This document shows, piece by piece, positions 26,618-35,770 of a DNA stretch of 64,000 nt (the stretch's first letter is position 1; each line of letters begins with the position of its first letter). Position numbers and translations under genes: made by a program. The stretch spans positions 806,001-870,000 of the forward strand of contig NZ_CP114780.1 of the NCBI RefSeq assembly GCF_027359415.1. Direction: 5' to 3'. The DNA is from Prochlorococcus marinus str. MIT 0918 (GTDB taxonomy: Bacteria > Cyanobacteriota > Cyanobacteriia > PCC-6307 > Cyanobiaceae). The notes under the pieces are model-generated. The model was not told the DNA's origin and did not search any database. It saw only the letters and a list, made by a program, of their open reading frames with translations.

Positions 26618-27058
26618 TTATTGGGCAATTACAAAGCAAGCTTCTATCACTACGTTAGAAGGTAAAGAATAAACTCCAATAGTTGTTCTTGCAGGGAAAC
26701 TAGTCAAACCATTCATCCAGGATTTGTACTCATCATTAAAATCAGTAAAATATTTTTTTAAGTCTACTATAAATATTCTAGATTCAATAATATGGTTTCT
26801 GATATTATCTTTATCTATTCCTATATTAGATCCTATTAATTCTAATTGATAAACAATACTTTTAAATTGTTCTTTTACAGAATGGGTATATTCGCTATTT
26901 TTACTGTTGCTGTATACGCCTACATTTAATCCTGTAGTATTGTCTTTAAGAGATACAATACCTGAAGTGACATAAATCCCATTTGTCCCAGAAGCATGGC
27001 TATGACAAAAAGGCAATGGGGATGGCAATTGCTTTATAATTGAATGGTCTATCATCAT
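26618..27058 (-). CDS. RidA/YjgF-family imine deaminase
   Basis: 146 residues: HSHASGTNGIYVTSGIV at about 19-35, a central helix NIGIDKDNIRNHIIESRIF, and the signature PARTTIGVYSLP followed by VVIEACFVI. Canonical RidA hydrolyses reactive enamine/imine intermediates such as 2-aminoacrylate; the substrate-binding Arg (in ART) and the Glu (VIEA) are both present. A dedicated RidA within a biosynthetic operon usually processes or protects an imine made by a PLP enzyme or oxidase. Longer than housekeeping RidA (about 128 aa), with an extended N-terminus. Confidence 0.85.
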   Translation of the reverse strand: MMIDHSIIKQLPSPLPFCHSHASGTNGIYVTSGIVSLKDNTTGLNVGVYSNSKNSEYTHSVKEQFKSIVYQLELIGSNIGIDKDNIRNHIIESRIFIVDLKKYFTDFNDEYKSWMNGLTSFPARTTIGVYSLPSNVVIEACFVIAQ

Positions 27059-27061
27059 GGT

Positions 27062-28267
27062 TTAATTGTATTTAATTGACTCTAATAGATAAGCCTCATC
27101 TTCTAACAACTTCTTTTTTGAATCGCTACCAATTACAAAATATCCTAACCTATCTGAGCTATTTCTTACTAACTGAGAAGAACCCTCGCCGTTTGGTAAC
27201 TCTAAATGGATTAATTCTGAACTATTTGGTTTCCCAATAGAGATCTTACTATATTTAATATTTCTATCAGGTAAAAATCGCATAATAACATACTTATTTT
27301 GTTTATCTAATATATCAAGATTTGGTTTTTTTAAATCATAATTCAATGCCCTATTTAATAGAAATTCTGAAGTTGAATAATTTGTAATATATGGAATAAT
27401 TTTACTAGAGATAGAGCCTCCCCCACCTCTCGGGGAAATCTCAATTAAATACGGTAAGCCAGTGGAACTTTCTATTATCAATTCTGCATGTATTAAGGTA
27501 AAGTTATAATTTAGTGCGTTTGCTGAATTAGAAGCAGAATTAATTAAATCTGACTTTATGTCTATTGAAATATCATCAAGGAAAGTGTTTCTCTCATCTA
27601 TACATGGATTAGAAGAGTAATGAAACTTTCTTGCAATAACTAATGGATATAATTTATTATCTAACACCACTCCGTCGACACTATATTCTACGCCATCAAT
27701 AAAATCCTGAATTAAAATCATTCCACTTCTCGAGTAACTAAAAGCAGAACTAATGGATTTATTTAATGAGGACCTATCGGTAACAAGAGAAACTCCTTTG
27801 GAACCTTGAGCATCAGCTGGCTTAATAATAATATTGATTTTATCGTCCAATTTATTAGAAGCTTCATTAATAAGTCTAATCTCTTCACCAATTGAACCTT
27901 GTATAGTGGCAGGGACACAAACATTATTAGTTTTCAAAATTTTATTCTGAGACATTTTATTAATGCCATTTTTTATGGTATCCAAACTCATGTGCACTAA
28001 TGAGAATTCTCTACAGACTATTGAAACAGTTTCTAAAGCTGCATCCGACTGATCTGAAACAACACCATCAATTTGTAATTCCTCCTGAATAATTTCATCT
28101 ACAATGTCAAGAGAGTGTCTTATATCCTTAACTATATGTTTACTAGCTAAGAAGGCGCAGGGTGAATCTTCATATGGATCTACAAGGATAAGATTATATC
28201 CTGAATCATAGATGTATTGAGCTAATGGGAGCTGATTAGAGCCTCCTGCTATAAGAACTATATTCAT
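27062..28267 (-). CDS. ATP-grasp ligase
   Basis: 401 residues. N-terminal Rossmann-like pre-grasp domain (MNIVLIAGGSNQLPLAQYIY), ATP-grasp lid IIIKPADAQGSKGVSLV (146-162), the substrate-side VEYSVDGVVLD, Glu262 in HAELIIE, and the metal-binding LIEISPRGGGGS (274-285). This type (BL00235/PurK/carbamoyl-phosphate-like) joins a carboxylate, through an acyl phosphate, to an amine or thiol. Overlaps the methyltransferase stop by four bases and ends three bases before ridA. It is the likely bond-forming step of the pathway (amide/peptide). Confidence 0.85.
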   Translation of the reverse strand: MNIVLIAGGSNQLPLAQYIYDSGYNLILVDPYEDSPCAFLASKHIVKDIRHSLDIVDEIIQEELQIDGVVSDQSDAALETVSIVCREFSLVHMSLDTIKNGINKMSQNKILKTNNVCVPATIQGSIGEEIRLINEASNKLDDKINIIIKPADAQGSKGVSLVTDRSSLNKSISSAFSYSRSGMILIQDFIDGVEYSVDGVVLDNKLYPLVIARKFHYSSNPCIDERNTFLDDISIDIKSDLINSASNSANALNYNFTLIHAELIIESSTGLPYLIEISPRGGGGSISSKIIPYITNYSTSEFLLNRALNYDLKKPNLDILDKQNKYVIMRFLPDRNIKYSKISIGKPNSSELIHLELPNGEGSSQLVRNSSDRLGYFVIGSDSKKKLLEDEAYLLESIKYN

Positions 28268-28968
28268 TTTAAATATTGGATCCTTTTATCATTGAAAACA
28301 GGGTAATTTTCATCAAAAGATTGATCTTTAAGTATAGCTAAGCTGAATTCAAATGGGAAATAGCTATGGTCAATAACAAATCTGCGAGAAATATTGTAGG
28401 CAATATCTATAATGCGAGCGGGGTCAGCATTGAAGATTATTTCATCTAAATAATCAACCCTATTTGTAATAAAATTAGCTGCTATTCCAATTGAAGATGT
28501 ATTGAAAGATGCCTTCAAGACAGATTCTATATATTCATAATTACTACCATTTTTAATTTTAAAATTAAATATTCCAGACATTAAGGAGTAATCTTGAGTA
28601 TTAATCTTTTCATTAGTATATTTTTCTAGGAAATCTCCCTCAAATAACTTGAAGTTTTTTCTAGACCCATAAGCTAAATTACCTTGCTCACAAAGTTCTT
28701 TGACTAATTCATAGCCCTGGTATGACTTAATATTATAACCTTGTTCAATAAGGAAATTATAAAGGTCGCCGAATCCAGCTCCAATATCATTAATTGAGAA
28801 TAAATGCCTTTTTGAAATATTTAAAATCTCAATTAAAATTTTAAACCTCTCTAATTGCCTTCCTTTCTCTCCCCAGCCTAGGGACTTCTGATCATGACCA
28901 AAAGAGCTTAGGTTCTTTAGATATCTTGCTTTTACTAGTTTTATATCCTTAAGTGGTAACTCATCCAT
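28264..28968 (-). CDS. SAM-dependent methyltransferase
   Basis: 234 residues. KSLGWGEKGRQLERFKIL at 28-45 precedes the SAM motif NDIGAGFGDLYNFL (60-73), and GYELVKELCEQG fits the acidic loop. The SLGWG…RF lead-in is characteristic of a group of small-molecule methyltransferases. Its start lies 47 bp after the oxygenase-like gene and its stop overlaps the ATP-grasp start (28264-28267). Probably O- or N-methylates the product. Confidence 0.75.
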   Translation of the reverse strand: MDELPLKDIKLVKARYLKNLSSFGHDQKSLGWGEKGRQLERFKILIEILNISKRHLFSINDIGAGFGDLYNFLIEQGYNIKSYQGYELVKELCEQGNLAYGSRKNFKLFEGDFLEKYTNEKINTQDYSLMSGIFNFKIKNGSNYEYIESVLKASFNTSSIGIAANFITNRVDYLDEIIFNADPARIIDIAYNISRRFVIDHSYFPFEFSLAILKDQSFDENYPVFNDKRIQYLK

Positions 28969-29015
28969 ACTTAATCAGTTCTTTATTCTATAACTTAATA
29001 ATAATTATAGACGCT

Positions 29016-29762
29016 TTATGTAATTGATGAAGTTGTAGCAAACCCCATCCACCTACCATGTGTATCTATAAGTTCTTGGTCACAAATCAAATTAGACCTT
29101 ACTAATTCCACTCCATGATTAAGTCTTGGGTTAAAAAAAATCATATCTCCTATATCAGTATAATCTTCTGGATAAATATAGGTTCCATCATTCATTATAT
29201 AGAAAAATCCACCTGAAATAAAATCATGACCTTTTTTTGACATTAATATAGTGGGTACGACATATTGGTTGCTCCCTACTATATCGCTATGATCACTTAA
29301 ATAACCTTTATTAATTGGGTAAAATTGATAACCTACTCTAGAAATGTAATTATGCGGTGGCTTTTTAAGACTATTATATAGATAGTCATTATTTGAGATT
29401 AATGCAGATATCTTATCTTTAGCCTCAAATACCATTCTATAGACATTAAAAGTATTTAAAAGATCCTGATTATGAGGGAAGAAATTAAATTGATAGAAAA
29501 AGCCTTTCACACTAGCCCTATCATCTTCTAAATTAATCCTGAAATGATTAGGGCTATTATTACTTATTGGATAATAATTGGGAAATGTATTAGAAGATAT
29601 ATTATTCAAATAACTCCTAACTCTCTTACAATATTCTTTGGTAAAAGCTGATTTGAGAATAATACATTTACCATCCTGCAGACTATTCGCTACAGTCTCT
29701 AGATTTAAAAATATATCCTCCCAAGCATCGAACTGCAATATATTTTTTGCTAAATATTGCAT
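29016..29762 (-). CDS. 2-oxoglutarate/Fe(II) oxygenase-like protein, first operon gene
   Basis: 248 residues. A jelly-roll with the 2-His-1-carboxylate triad is visible: HSD at 158-160, His216 in NPRLNHGVEL, and a basic residue (Arg237, in GRWMG) in position to bind 2-oxoglutarate. GGFFYIMNDG supplies the conserved strand. Such enzymes hydroxylate or desaturate unactivated carbon. First of the tight seven-gene operon; its promoter must lie in 29763-29948, shared divergently with the membrane protein gene at 29949. The family call rests on triad spacing rather than overall similarity. Confidence 0.65.
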   Translation of the reverse strand: MQYLAKNILQFDAWEDIFLNLETVANSLQDGKCIILKSAFTKEYCKRVRSYLNNISSNTFPNYYPISNNSPNHFRINLEDDRASVKGFFYQFNFFPHNQDLLNTFNVYRMVFEAKDKISALISNNDYLYNSLKKPPHNYISRVGYQFYPINKGYLSDHSDIVGSNQYVVPTILMSKKGHDFISGGFFYIMNDGTYIYPEDYTDIGDMIFFNPRLNHGVELVRSNLICDQELIDTHGRWMGFATTSSIT

Positions 29763-29948
29763 GAAATCATATCTAAATCAGTTCAATGCTAGCACTAAAT
29801 GTTAATTTAATCAAAATCAATATTTTATTAACTCTGAATTAATTAATGAAGGACTTGAAAAATGTTTTTCATAATATTTTAAACAAGTTTTACTTATTCT
29901 CAGGAATTTAGTAAAATAAAAGAACCCAATAGACATTTTACTATTATT

Positions 29949-30305
29949 GTGATACTTATTTTATTAACATCTTTTTTTGTATCTCTGGGAAGTTATTTAA
30001 TTAGAAAAGGAAGTATAGTTGATTTATTACTTTCTTTAATTAACAAAGCAAGCTTACATCCAGGAGAGTTCTGGTATACCATTTTAGGTATAATTTTAAA
30101 TATAATAGGAATTATACTTTGGCAAATAGGTTCAAAATCAAATATACCTTTTTCAGTTGCCTGGCCTATATACCTTTCAACCCTACTTCTTTTTGGAAGT
30201 ATCATTTCTTTTTATCTTGACAAGATAAAACTAGAAGGGAACTTTTATATTGGCTTCTCATTTATCTTAATAGGTGTTTTAATCTTAACTCGCATAAAAA
30301 CTTAA
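29949..30305 (+). CDS. Small four-helix membrane transporter, SMR/ArnE-F type
   Basis: 118 residues, four transmembrane helices: ILLTSFFVSLGSYLIRKG, WYTILGIILNIIGIILWQ, VAWPIYLSTLLLFGSIISF and GFSFILIGVLILTRI. The internal GxxLNxxxxxxWxxG pattern and size match the small multidrug resistance fold, which includes ArnE/ArnF, flippases for lipid-linked aminoarabinose. Starts at GTG 29949. Next to a formyltransferase and an ArnC-type transferase, so a lipid-linked-sugar flippase is the favoured role (inference). Confidence 0.65.
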   Translation: MILILLTSFFVSLGSYLIRKGSIVDLLLSLINKASLHPGEFWYTILGIILNIIGIILWQIGSKSNIPFSVAWPIYLSTLLLFGSIISFYLDKIKLEGNFYIGFSFILIGVLILTRIKT

Positions 30306-30373
30306 TAATGCTTGCAATTATTTTCATGAAATGGTTATATTTATGGTGGATTAAATAGTTAATAGTGAGTTAA

Positions 30374-31117
30374 TTGAATAGTATTTTCCTTTTTACTGGT
30401 TATGATCGCTCAGACTTGATAGATTTTTTTCTATCTAAGAGCATAAAGATTTACGGTTTAGTGGTCCCAAGTAATATTAAGTACACAAGAAATATGACAA
30501 AGATATTTAACCTTGCAATCAAACATTTGATTCCAATATTTACAGCTAAGTCTTTGCAAAAATCTCAATTATTTCATAGTTACTCCAAAGGTTCATGCTT
30601 ATATTCATCTGGATATCCTCTTCTAATAAATGAAAGCCTTTATTCAAGATTTAAATATGCATTAAATTGCCACCCTTCACTTTTACCTAGGAATCGAGGA
30701 AGGTATCTTGAATATATTTTAATTAATAATGATTATAAAAGCGGAACCACTATTCATCATATTAAATCTGGATGCGATAACGGACCTATAATAATGCAAC
30801 AAGAGTATGATGTGAGTTTTACAGATAATGTTTCAGATCTACTGGAAAAATCTTATAGATTGGAAATAAATATGTTGAAAGATATTATCCAAGACCCATT
30901 AAAACTAGAGATCGAAATTCATCAAGATGAATCAAAAGCCACAACATATACAGCACAAAGAACACCTCAAGACTCTGAATTATCTAATGAGACATCTCTT
31001 TTAGACGCATATCTAGCCTCAAGAGCTTTTGATGAAAACTTATACCCAGGATATTTTAAATATAAAAACTATCGAATTTACTTTAGAATGAATGTTGTAG
31101 AAGATTCAAATAATTAG
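30374..31117 (+). CDS. 10-formyltetrahydrofolate-dependent formyltransferase
   Basis: 247 residues from TTG 30374. The catalytic triad of the formyltransferase fold is complete: Asn98 and His100 in LNCHPSLLPRNRG (97-109), and Asp135 in KSGCDNGPII (131-140). These enzymes place a formyl group on an amine, as in GAR transformylase, Met-tRNA formyltransferase and ArnA. The active-site loop SLLPRNRGRYLEYIL resembles the sugar-nucleotide N-formyltransferases. There is no C-terminal OB fold, which argues against fmt. Follows the SMR-like gene by 68 bp on the same strand. Confidence 0.85.
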   Translation: MNSIFLFTGYDRSDLIDFFLSKSIKIYGLVVPSNIKYTRNMTKIFNLAIKHLIPIFTAKSLQKSQLFHSYSKGSCLYSSGYPLLINESLYSRFKYALNCHPSLLPRNRGRYLEYILINNDYKSGTTIHHIKSGCDNGPIIMQQEYDVSFTDNVSDLLEKSYRLEINMLKDIIQDPLKLEIEIHQDESKATTYTAQRTPQDSELSNETSLLDAYLASRAFDENLYPGYFKYKNYRIYFRMNVVEDSNN

Positions 31118-31217
31118 TATTAGACTGCATATAATCTTTATTTGTATAAAAACTTTACTGAAGTAACTTAATTAAATATTACAATCTAAATGCGATATTT
31201 CTTTAATTTGATAGTAA

Positions 31218-32144
31218 CTACTTACTTTTCCCATATATTTCTTTCACAATAGAATAAGGTCTTCGTTTGGTTTCAATAAATATTCTGCTTACATATATGC
31301 CTATTAATCCTAATGATGATATTAGTAATCCAGTAGAAAGCCAAATAGAAATTATAATAGAAGCCCATCCTGGCACAGGGTTCAATAATACTAATATATT
31401 AATAGCTAATGCTATTGATAAGAAAAGTGAAAGTATAAATATAATAATACCTAAATAGAACATTCCTACTAAGGGGGCAGAGGTTGAACTCGTGATGCTA
31501 TCCACAAAGGCATGAATTTTTTTACTAAGGGTATACGAGGTAGGTGATGTACTTAGTTTCTCAACTTCTATTGCTTTTTGATCATATCCTGTCAATAAAG
31601 TTAGGTAGTTCAATACAGGATGAGATTCCGTAAATTTGCATAAAGATTCTTTATACCTACTAGTCATAAGTCTTGCTGTAACAATATTACGAGGAAACTC
31701 CATTCCAATAAGCATATTAATTAAGCTGTAAAAGAGACTGCCAGTAATTTTTTCAAAAGCATTTCCTTTTCGACTGGATTGAACCCCATAAACACAATCA
31801 ACATTTTCATTATTCAAAACTTCACGGAATTCTGTGAGCCATTCTGGCTGTTCTTCTAGATCAATATCAATTAACCATATAAGATCACCTTGAGCATATT
31901 TCAACCCTGTCATCATTGCTTTATGGTGACCAAAATTTCTTGATAAATTAATTACATTAACTCTAAAATCTTTTTCAGATAAAGATGTTGCTACATTTAT
32001 AGATTTATCAGGAGAGCCATCATTAACTAAAATAAACTCAATATCATGAAAGACATCTTCAGAAACTAATAAAGACCTTTGATAAAAGTCTTCTATATAT
32101 TTTTGGGAATTATATAGAGTACTTACAATTGAGAGGGTAGTCAT
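31218..32144 (-). CDS. ArnC/GtrB/DPM1-type polyprenyl-phosphate glycosyltransferase
   Basis: 308 residues. GT2 fold: VSTLYNSQKYI, VNDGSPDKSINVA (40-52), FGHHKAMMTGLKYAQGD (71-87) and the metal-binding LIDIDLEEQPEWL (91-103). Two C-terminal transmembrane helices (about 230-255 and 265-290) are the hallmark of enzymes that load sugar onto undecaprenyl or dolichyl phosphate. ArnC transfers formylated aminoarabinose. Convergent with the formyltransferase gene; the two genes lie 100 bp apart. Confidence 0.85.
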   Translation of the reverse strand: MTTLSIVSTLYNSQKYIEDFYQRSLLVSEDVFHDIEFILVNDGSPDKSINVATSLSEKDFRVNVINLSRNFGHHKAMMTGLKYAQGDLIWLIDIDLEEQPEWLTEFREVLNNENVDCVYGVQSSRKGNAFEKITGSLFYSLINMLIGMEFPRNIVTARLMTSRYKESLCKFTESHPVLNYLTLLTGYDQKAIEVEKLSTSPTSYTLSKKIHAFVDSITSSTSAPLVGMFYLGIIIFILSLFLSIALAINILVLLNPVPGWASIIISIWLSTGLLISSLGLIGIYVSRIFIETKRRPYSIVKEIYGKSK

Positions 32145-32362
32145 TTTATTATGATGTTCAAGGCAAAAGGTTTGAGTAACATCATCAAGATTACATAAAT
32201 AATTCTATTATGCCTATTCAAACATGTCTTTGAGAGCACAAAATTAATTTCTTTGATAGTAATATTATTATTAATTAAAGGTATTAAATTTCCTTTAGAA
32301 ATATCAATATCTCATTTACTTAGCTTAAGTCTGATTTGCAAACAAACTAAATAACAAATTTA

Positions 32363-33211
32363 CTAATAGGTCTCAAAAGAAGGACTAAAAGGTCCACCTG
32401 CAAAACCTTGCATGCCTCCGGAGCCATCAGGAATAATTGTCATCCCTCTATTAGTAATACTAAATGTTACTTCCAAGCCTTGAGTGGTATCCTTAATAGT
32501 TACTGGTGTTGTAGGAGCAAAACTGCCAAATAATCTTGTTGAACTACCACAGGAACTATCTCCTACATAAGTACCACTACTAACTTGAGCAACTACTGCT
32601 TTCATCGTTCCAGTGATACCTGTTGTAAATACCTCTGCACCTGCTAGCTCTGGGTTGCTTCCACAAGTAGCGCCATTGTTAAAATCCATAAGATCTTCAT
32701 CCCATTCAGCATTGAGACTAGAATTTTGAGTTTTTGCTCCACTAGCCATTGAATAATAATTAGTACCTGCTAATTGATAAGAACCTTTTAATCCAAAAGT
32801 ATTTTTTATTTTGATGTAAGCATGTGGATAAGTGCCTGATGCTGGCCTAAAGTTTGTCCCACTCAGCGTGGCGGTAGCTCCTCCTCCAAGATTTACTTGA
32901 CTCCCTGTTGAAGACTGAAAGGTAGCCGTACATGTTGACTCATCAATTGTATTATCAGTAACTACATCATCACTAGAGTTAATAGAAGTACCAGCAAGAG
33001 GGTCTGATGTACATAAACCCATTTCATAAACAGTAATTCTATATGTTTCTGGAGTTATATAACAAGAATTATTAATGCTGGATGGATTGCTACCAAATAA
33101 GCTTTCGCATGAGTTTGCCTTAGCTTCTGTTCCAGAAAAAACTAAAGATGTTGCTAGGCAAAACCCTAGGCCAGATGATGCTTTTAAAAGTTTCTTTTGA
33201 AAAGAGTTCAT
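32363..33211 (-). CDS. Secreted Cys-containing protein, probable partner of the barrel protein
   Basis: 282 residues with a clear signal peptide (MNSFQKKLLKASSGLGFCLA then SLVFSGTEAKA, cleavage near residue 32). The mature part is Ser/Thr/Gly-rich, has six to eight cysteines (e.g. SCESLFG, MGLCTSDP, ESTCTATF, GDSSCGSS) and ends GGPFSPSFETY. No family recognised. It is encoded 50 bp downstream of the inverse-autotransporter barrel and is the only candidate passenger. Probably periplasmic or exposed at the surface. Confidence 0.6.
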   Translation of the reverse strand: MNSFQKKLLKASSGLGFCLATSLVFSGTEAKANSCESLFGSNPSSINNSCYITPETYRITVYEMGLCTSDPLAGTSINSSDDVVTDNTIDESTCTATFQSSTGSQVNLGGGATATLSGTNFRPASGTYPHAYIKIKNTFGLKGSYQLAGTNYYSMASGAKTQNSSLNAEWDEDLMDFNNGATCGSNPELAGAEVFTTGITGTMKAVVAQVSSGTYVGDSSCGSSTRLFGSFAPTTPVTIKDTTQGLEVTFSITNRGMTIIPDGSGGMQGFAGGPFSPSFETY

Positions 33212-33261
33212 TGTTTTTGTAAGTTGTTTTTAAATTGAATAATGAGACAGAGTTTTAATGT

Positions 33262-34494
33262 CTATGAGCCCTTAGCTCTATTTGCAAATCCACCAGCTGA
33301 TCGCTCAAGTAAAACATCATATTTACGTCTAACAGGTTGAGTCATTTGGGTTAACAAATTTTGCTTGATATTCTGCTTTTCGAATTTAACTGGACGCGCA
33401 GTCCATTTAAATCTCAAACCAACATATCTTTCATCAGTATTTGGCAACTTTGAATTAACAACTGTTTTCCCAGCGAAAAGTTCATTAGAAGCCCAGAATT
33501 CTAAGTTCACATGTGGTGTTGCCTGCCAATTAAACGAGCCTTCTACCCCACTATTGTCTTGTGTGTGTGTGTAATCCCAACTGAAACCTTTTACAAAGAC
33601 AGCCATATCTGGACGATTTGGGAATCTATAACCGGCTTCCACATCCCACCCAGGGACAACCTTCTCTGTAAATTCACTACCATCTACAGTTACAGTCTTT
33701 TTGTCGGTGATCGACATATACCAGTTATTTCTGAGTTCCCAACCTTGATTGAAATATTCTCCACCTAAACCAAGTCGGCTATGTGCATCACTATAATTTG
33801 TCATGCGATAATCCCAAAATGCATTACCACCAAACATTGACAAATCATTAGGACGATGACGAATACCTAACCCCAAATTGGTTGTTGAACTATCACTTGA
33901 AGAAGCCCGAGATAACTTAGCCTGTGAAAACAATAATGTTTTAAGATCACCTTCAGAATCAACTGCCATCTCTTTAAGCTTCATCAAGCTGTCTACAGAA
34001 AAATTTGTTAGCGAATCACTTGTTCCGCTAACAGTAACAGTTGTTTGTGCAAAGAAAGGAATCTTTTGAATCTGATCATTGCTAAAGTTGTTAACTAATT
34101 TATATCCAGCATCTGAAATAAGTTGTCTACCATCATCAATTACGATGTTGGTATAAGCACTGCCTTCAGCATTACTATTTAAAAGAGGCACAAAGCGACC
34201 AGCATATTCTGCTGTTTTAATAACAAGGCGATCTAACCTATCTTGTGGTTGATAGGAATAATCATCTGGCCCCAAACACGCAACTGATCTTGGATTAACA
34301 AAAAGATTACAATCTGTGGGATGCATTACTCCTTTTGGTCGTTGAATATAGATCTCATTCTCTATACTTTTGTCTTCAAGAATAATAGAAGAAAGTTGTT
34401 GAGTACCTAATTGTTCTGCCTGGGCCAATGGGATGCAGAAAGCTGCTAAAAATACAGACGCAAAGGTTTTCTTTTTTAGATTTGAAAAGTTCAA
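33262..34494 (-). CDS. Inverse autotransporter (intimin/invasin-type) beta-barrel protein without a passenger
   Basis: 410 residues. Signal peptide MNFSNLKKKTFASVFLAAFC … AQA. Beta-domain landmarks of inverse autotransporters follow in order: NLGLGIRHRPNDLSMFGGNA (about 205-224) and FWDYRMTNYSDAHSRLGLGG (about 225-244), then amphipathic strands with WELRNNWYMS, GWDVEAGYRFP and LEFWASNELF, and a C-terminal RYVGLRFKWT. In intimin and invasin the outer-membrane barrel is N-terminal and exports Ig-like domains that follow it. Here the protein ends about 45 residues after the last strand (PVRRKYDVLLERSAGGF), so no passenger is attached. The next gene encodes a secreted protein. Confidence 0.75.
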   Translation of the reverse strand: MNFSNLKKKTFASVFLAAFCIPLAQAEQLGTQQLSSIILEDKSIENEIYIQRPKGVMHPTDCNLFVNPRSVACLGPDDYSYQPQDRLDRLVIKTAEYAGRFVPLLNSNAEGSAYTNIVIDDGRQLISDAGYKLVNNFSNDQIQKIPFFAQTTVTVSGTSDSLTNFSVDSLMKLKEMAVDSEGDLKTLLFSQAKLSRASSSDSSTTNLGLGIRHRPNDLSMFGGNAFWDYRMTNYSDAHSRLGLGGEYFNQGWELRNNWYMSITDKKTVTVDGSEFTEKVVPGWDVEAGYRFPNRPDMAVFVKGFSWDYTHTQDNSGVEGSFNWQATPHVNLEFWASNELFAGKTVVNSKLPNTDERYVGLRFKWTARPVKFEKQNIKQNLLTQMTQPVRRKYDVLLERSAGGFANRAKGS

Positions 34495-34774
34495 TTATTC
34501 ATTTATTAAATCAGAGCATATATTAATCACTTCAAAAAAATAATCACTACCTAAATAGACAGATTTCAACCTGGAAAGCTTTAAAAGCCAAGATTTATTG
34601 ATCGCAATTACGTAAAAGGCCTAGTCCCTCTAGACTTACTAGAGAAGGTTAATGCCCTAAACTCAAGACCTACACTGAAGCTAATACTCAAGATGCTTCA
34701 AATATTTTCAAAGAACAAAATTATAATAAATTAATTAACAAATTAGTACATGCTATCGATACCATAGAAAGAAA

Positions 34775-35296
34775 TTATTTCGTAACATCAATAGAACCTG
34801 CTGGGGCAAGAAAATTGACTATTGCAGGTATCAAAAAAAGAACTGTGATCAATCTCACTGCATGCAAAGCAGCAACAGCGGCCCCAACCCCAAACTCTGC
34901 TCCAACTAGGCTCATACCTATAGTTCCACCAGGGGCTGCTCCTAACAAGGCCACAGTCTGATCTACCCCAAGTAACTTGCTAATCAATAATCCAACTAGA
35001 ATCCCAGCTATCAAAAGGGTAAACGTAATAATCAATGCAGGTTTCCAAAGTAATTGTAATTCTCCTAATGTCTCTCTATTAATACCAGTACCAATAACTG
35101 TTCCTATCGCTATCCCCAGTATTGTCTTTGTTCCGAGAGGCCAAGCAGCTACTTCTAGCTGACCACTTATACTTAGCAATCCAGCACCTAATATTGATCC
35201 TAGAAGTGGAGCCGCAGGAATTCCAGTCAAGAGCATGATGCACCCTAAGGCTGCTCCTCCAAGCATGTATAAGAACAAAGTTACCAAAGAAGTCAT
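34775..35296 (-). CDS. AbrB-type membrane protein, single domain
   Basis: 173 residues, six hydrophobic segments. Gly-rich elements characteristic of the membrane AbrB domain family: MLGGAALGCIMLLTGIPAAP and LLGAAPGGTIGMSLVGAEFG. E. coli AbrB (unrelated to the DNA-binding AbrB) has two copies and about 350 residues; this is one copy and would have to dimerise. The substrate is unknown. 34495-34774 upstream of the barrel gene holds a short CTCTAG/CTAGAG hairpin and no gene. Confidence 0.75.
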   Translation of the reverse strand: MTSLVTLFLYMLGGAALGCIMLLTGIPAAPLLGSILGAGLLSISGQLEVAAWPLGTKTILGIAIGTVIGTGINRETLGELQLLWKPALIITFTLLIAGILVGLLISKLLGVDQTVALLGAAPGGTIGMSLVGAEFGVGAAVAALHAVRLITVLFLIPAIVNFLAPAGSIDVTK

Positions 35297-35502
35297 TTCA
35301 ATTAATTGATCTATATAATCAAGTTTCTCTCTTTTAGGATTGATTTATCAAGGCAAACAAATAGAAATGATTAAGAATCAACGAAAAATTTATTAGCTAT
35401 CTAAAAATGATATGAAGGTACTTAACAATCGACCCTAAAAGTTGCAATATAAAATTAGTGAGGGCAATGCACTCCTTACTAAATTAATCCCTTTCAACTT
35501 TA

Positions 35503-35730
35503 ATGACTGATTCTAACGACAGAGAAAGTTTTAATTGGAAAAAAATTTTCACTAGTCTTACTTTTTTCTTATGTGCTCTTAGCCTTGTTTTTATTGCAAT
35601 TAGCTTGCGTCCTGTAGCTCAATGGGCTCAATATCAAAATATTTGCGTTGATCAAGAAAGCCAAAAATCACCAATTGAATGGTCAGTTCGAAAGTGCAAC
35701 GGCAGATCAAAGGTCTATCAAGTGAAATGA
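35503..35730 (+). CDS. Small membrane protein of the CNG type
   Basis: 75 residues: a polar N-terminus, one span (SLTFFLCALSLVFIAIS), then WAQYQNICVDQ and a second cysteine in VRKCNGRSKVYQ. The layout span + Cys + (variable) + CNG recurs in the genes at 43174 and 61401, suggesting a family of membrane-anchored proteins with one disulfide on the far side. Function unknown. Confidence 0.6.
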   Translation: MTDSNDRESFNWKKIFTSLTFFLCALSLVFIAISLRPVAQWAQYQNICVDQESQKSPIEWSVRKCNGRSKVYQVK

Positions 35731-35770
35731 GATTGAGGAAGAAATACAATCTACAAGCAAAGTGATTATT

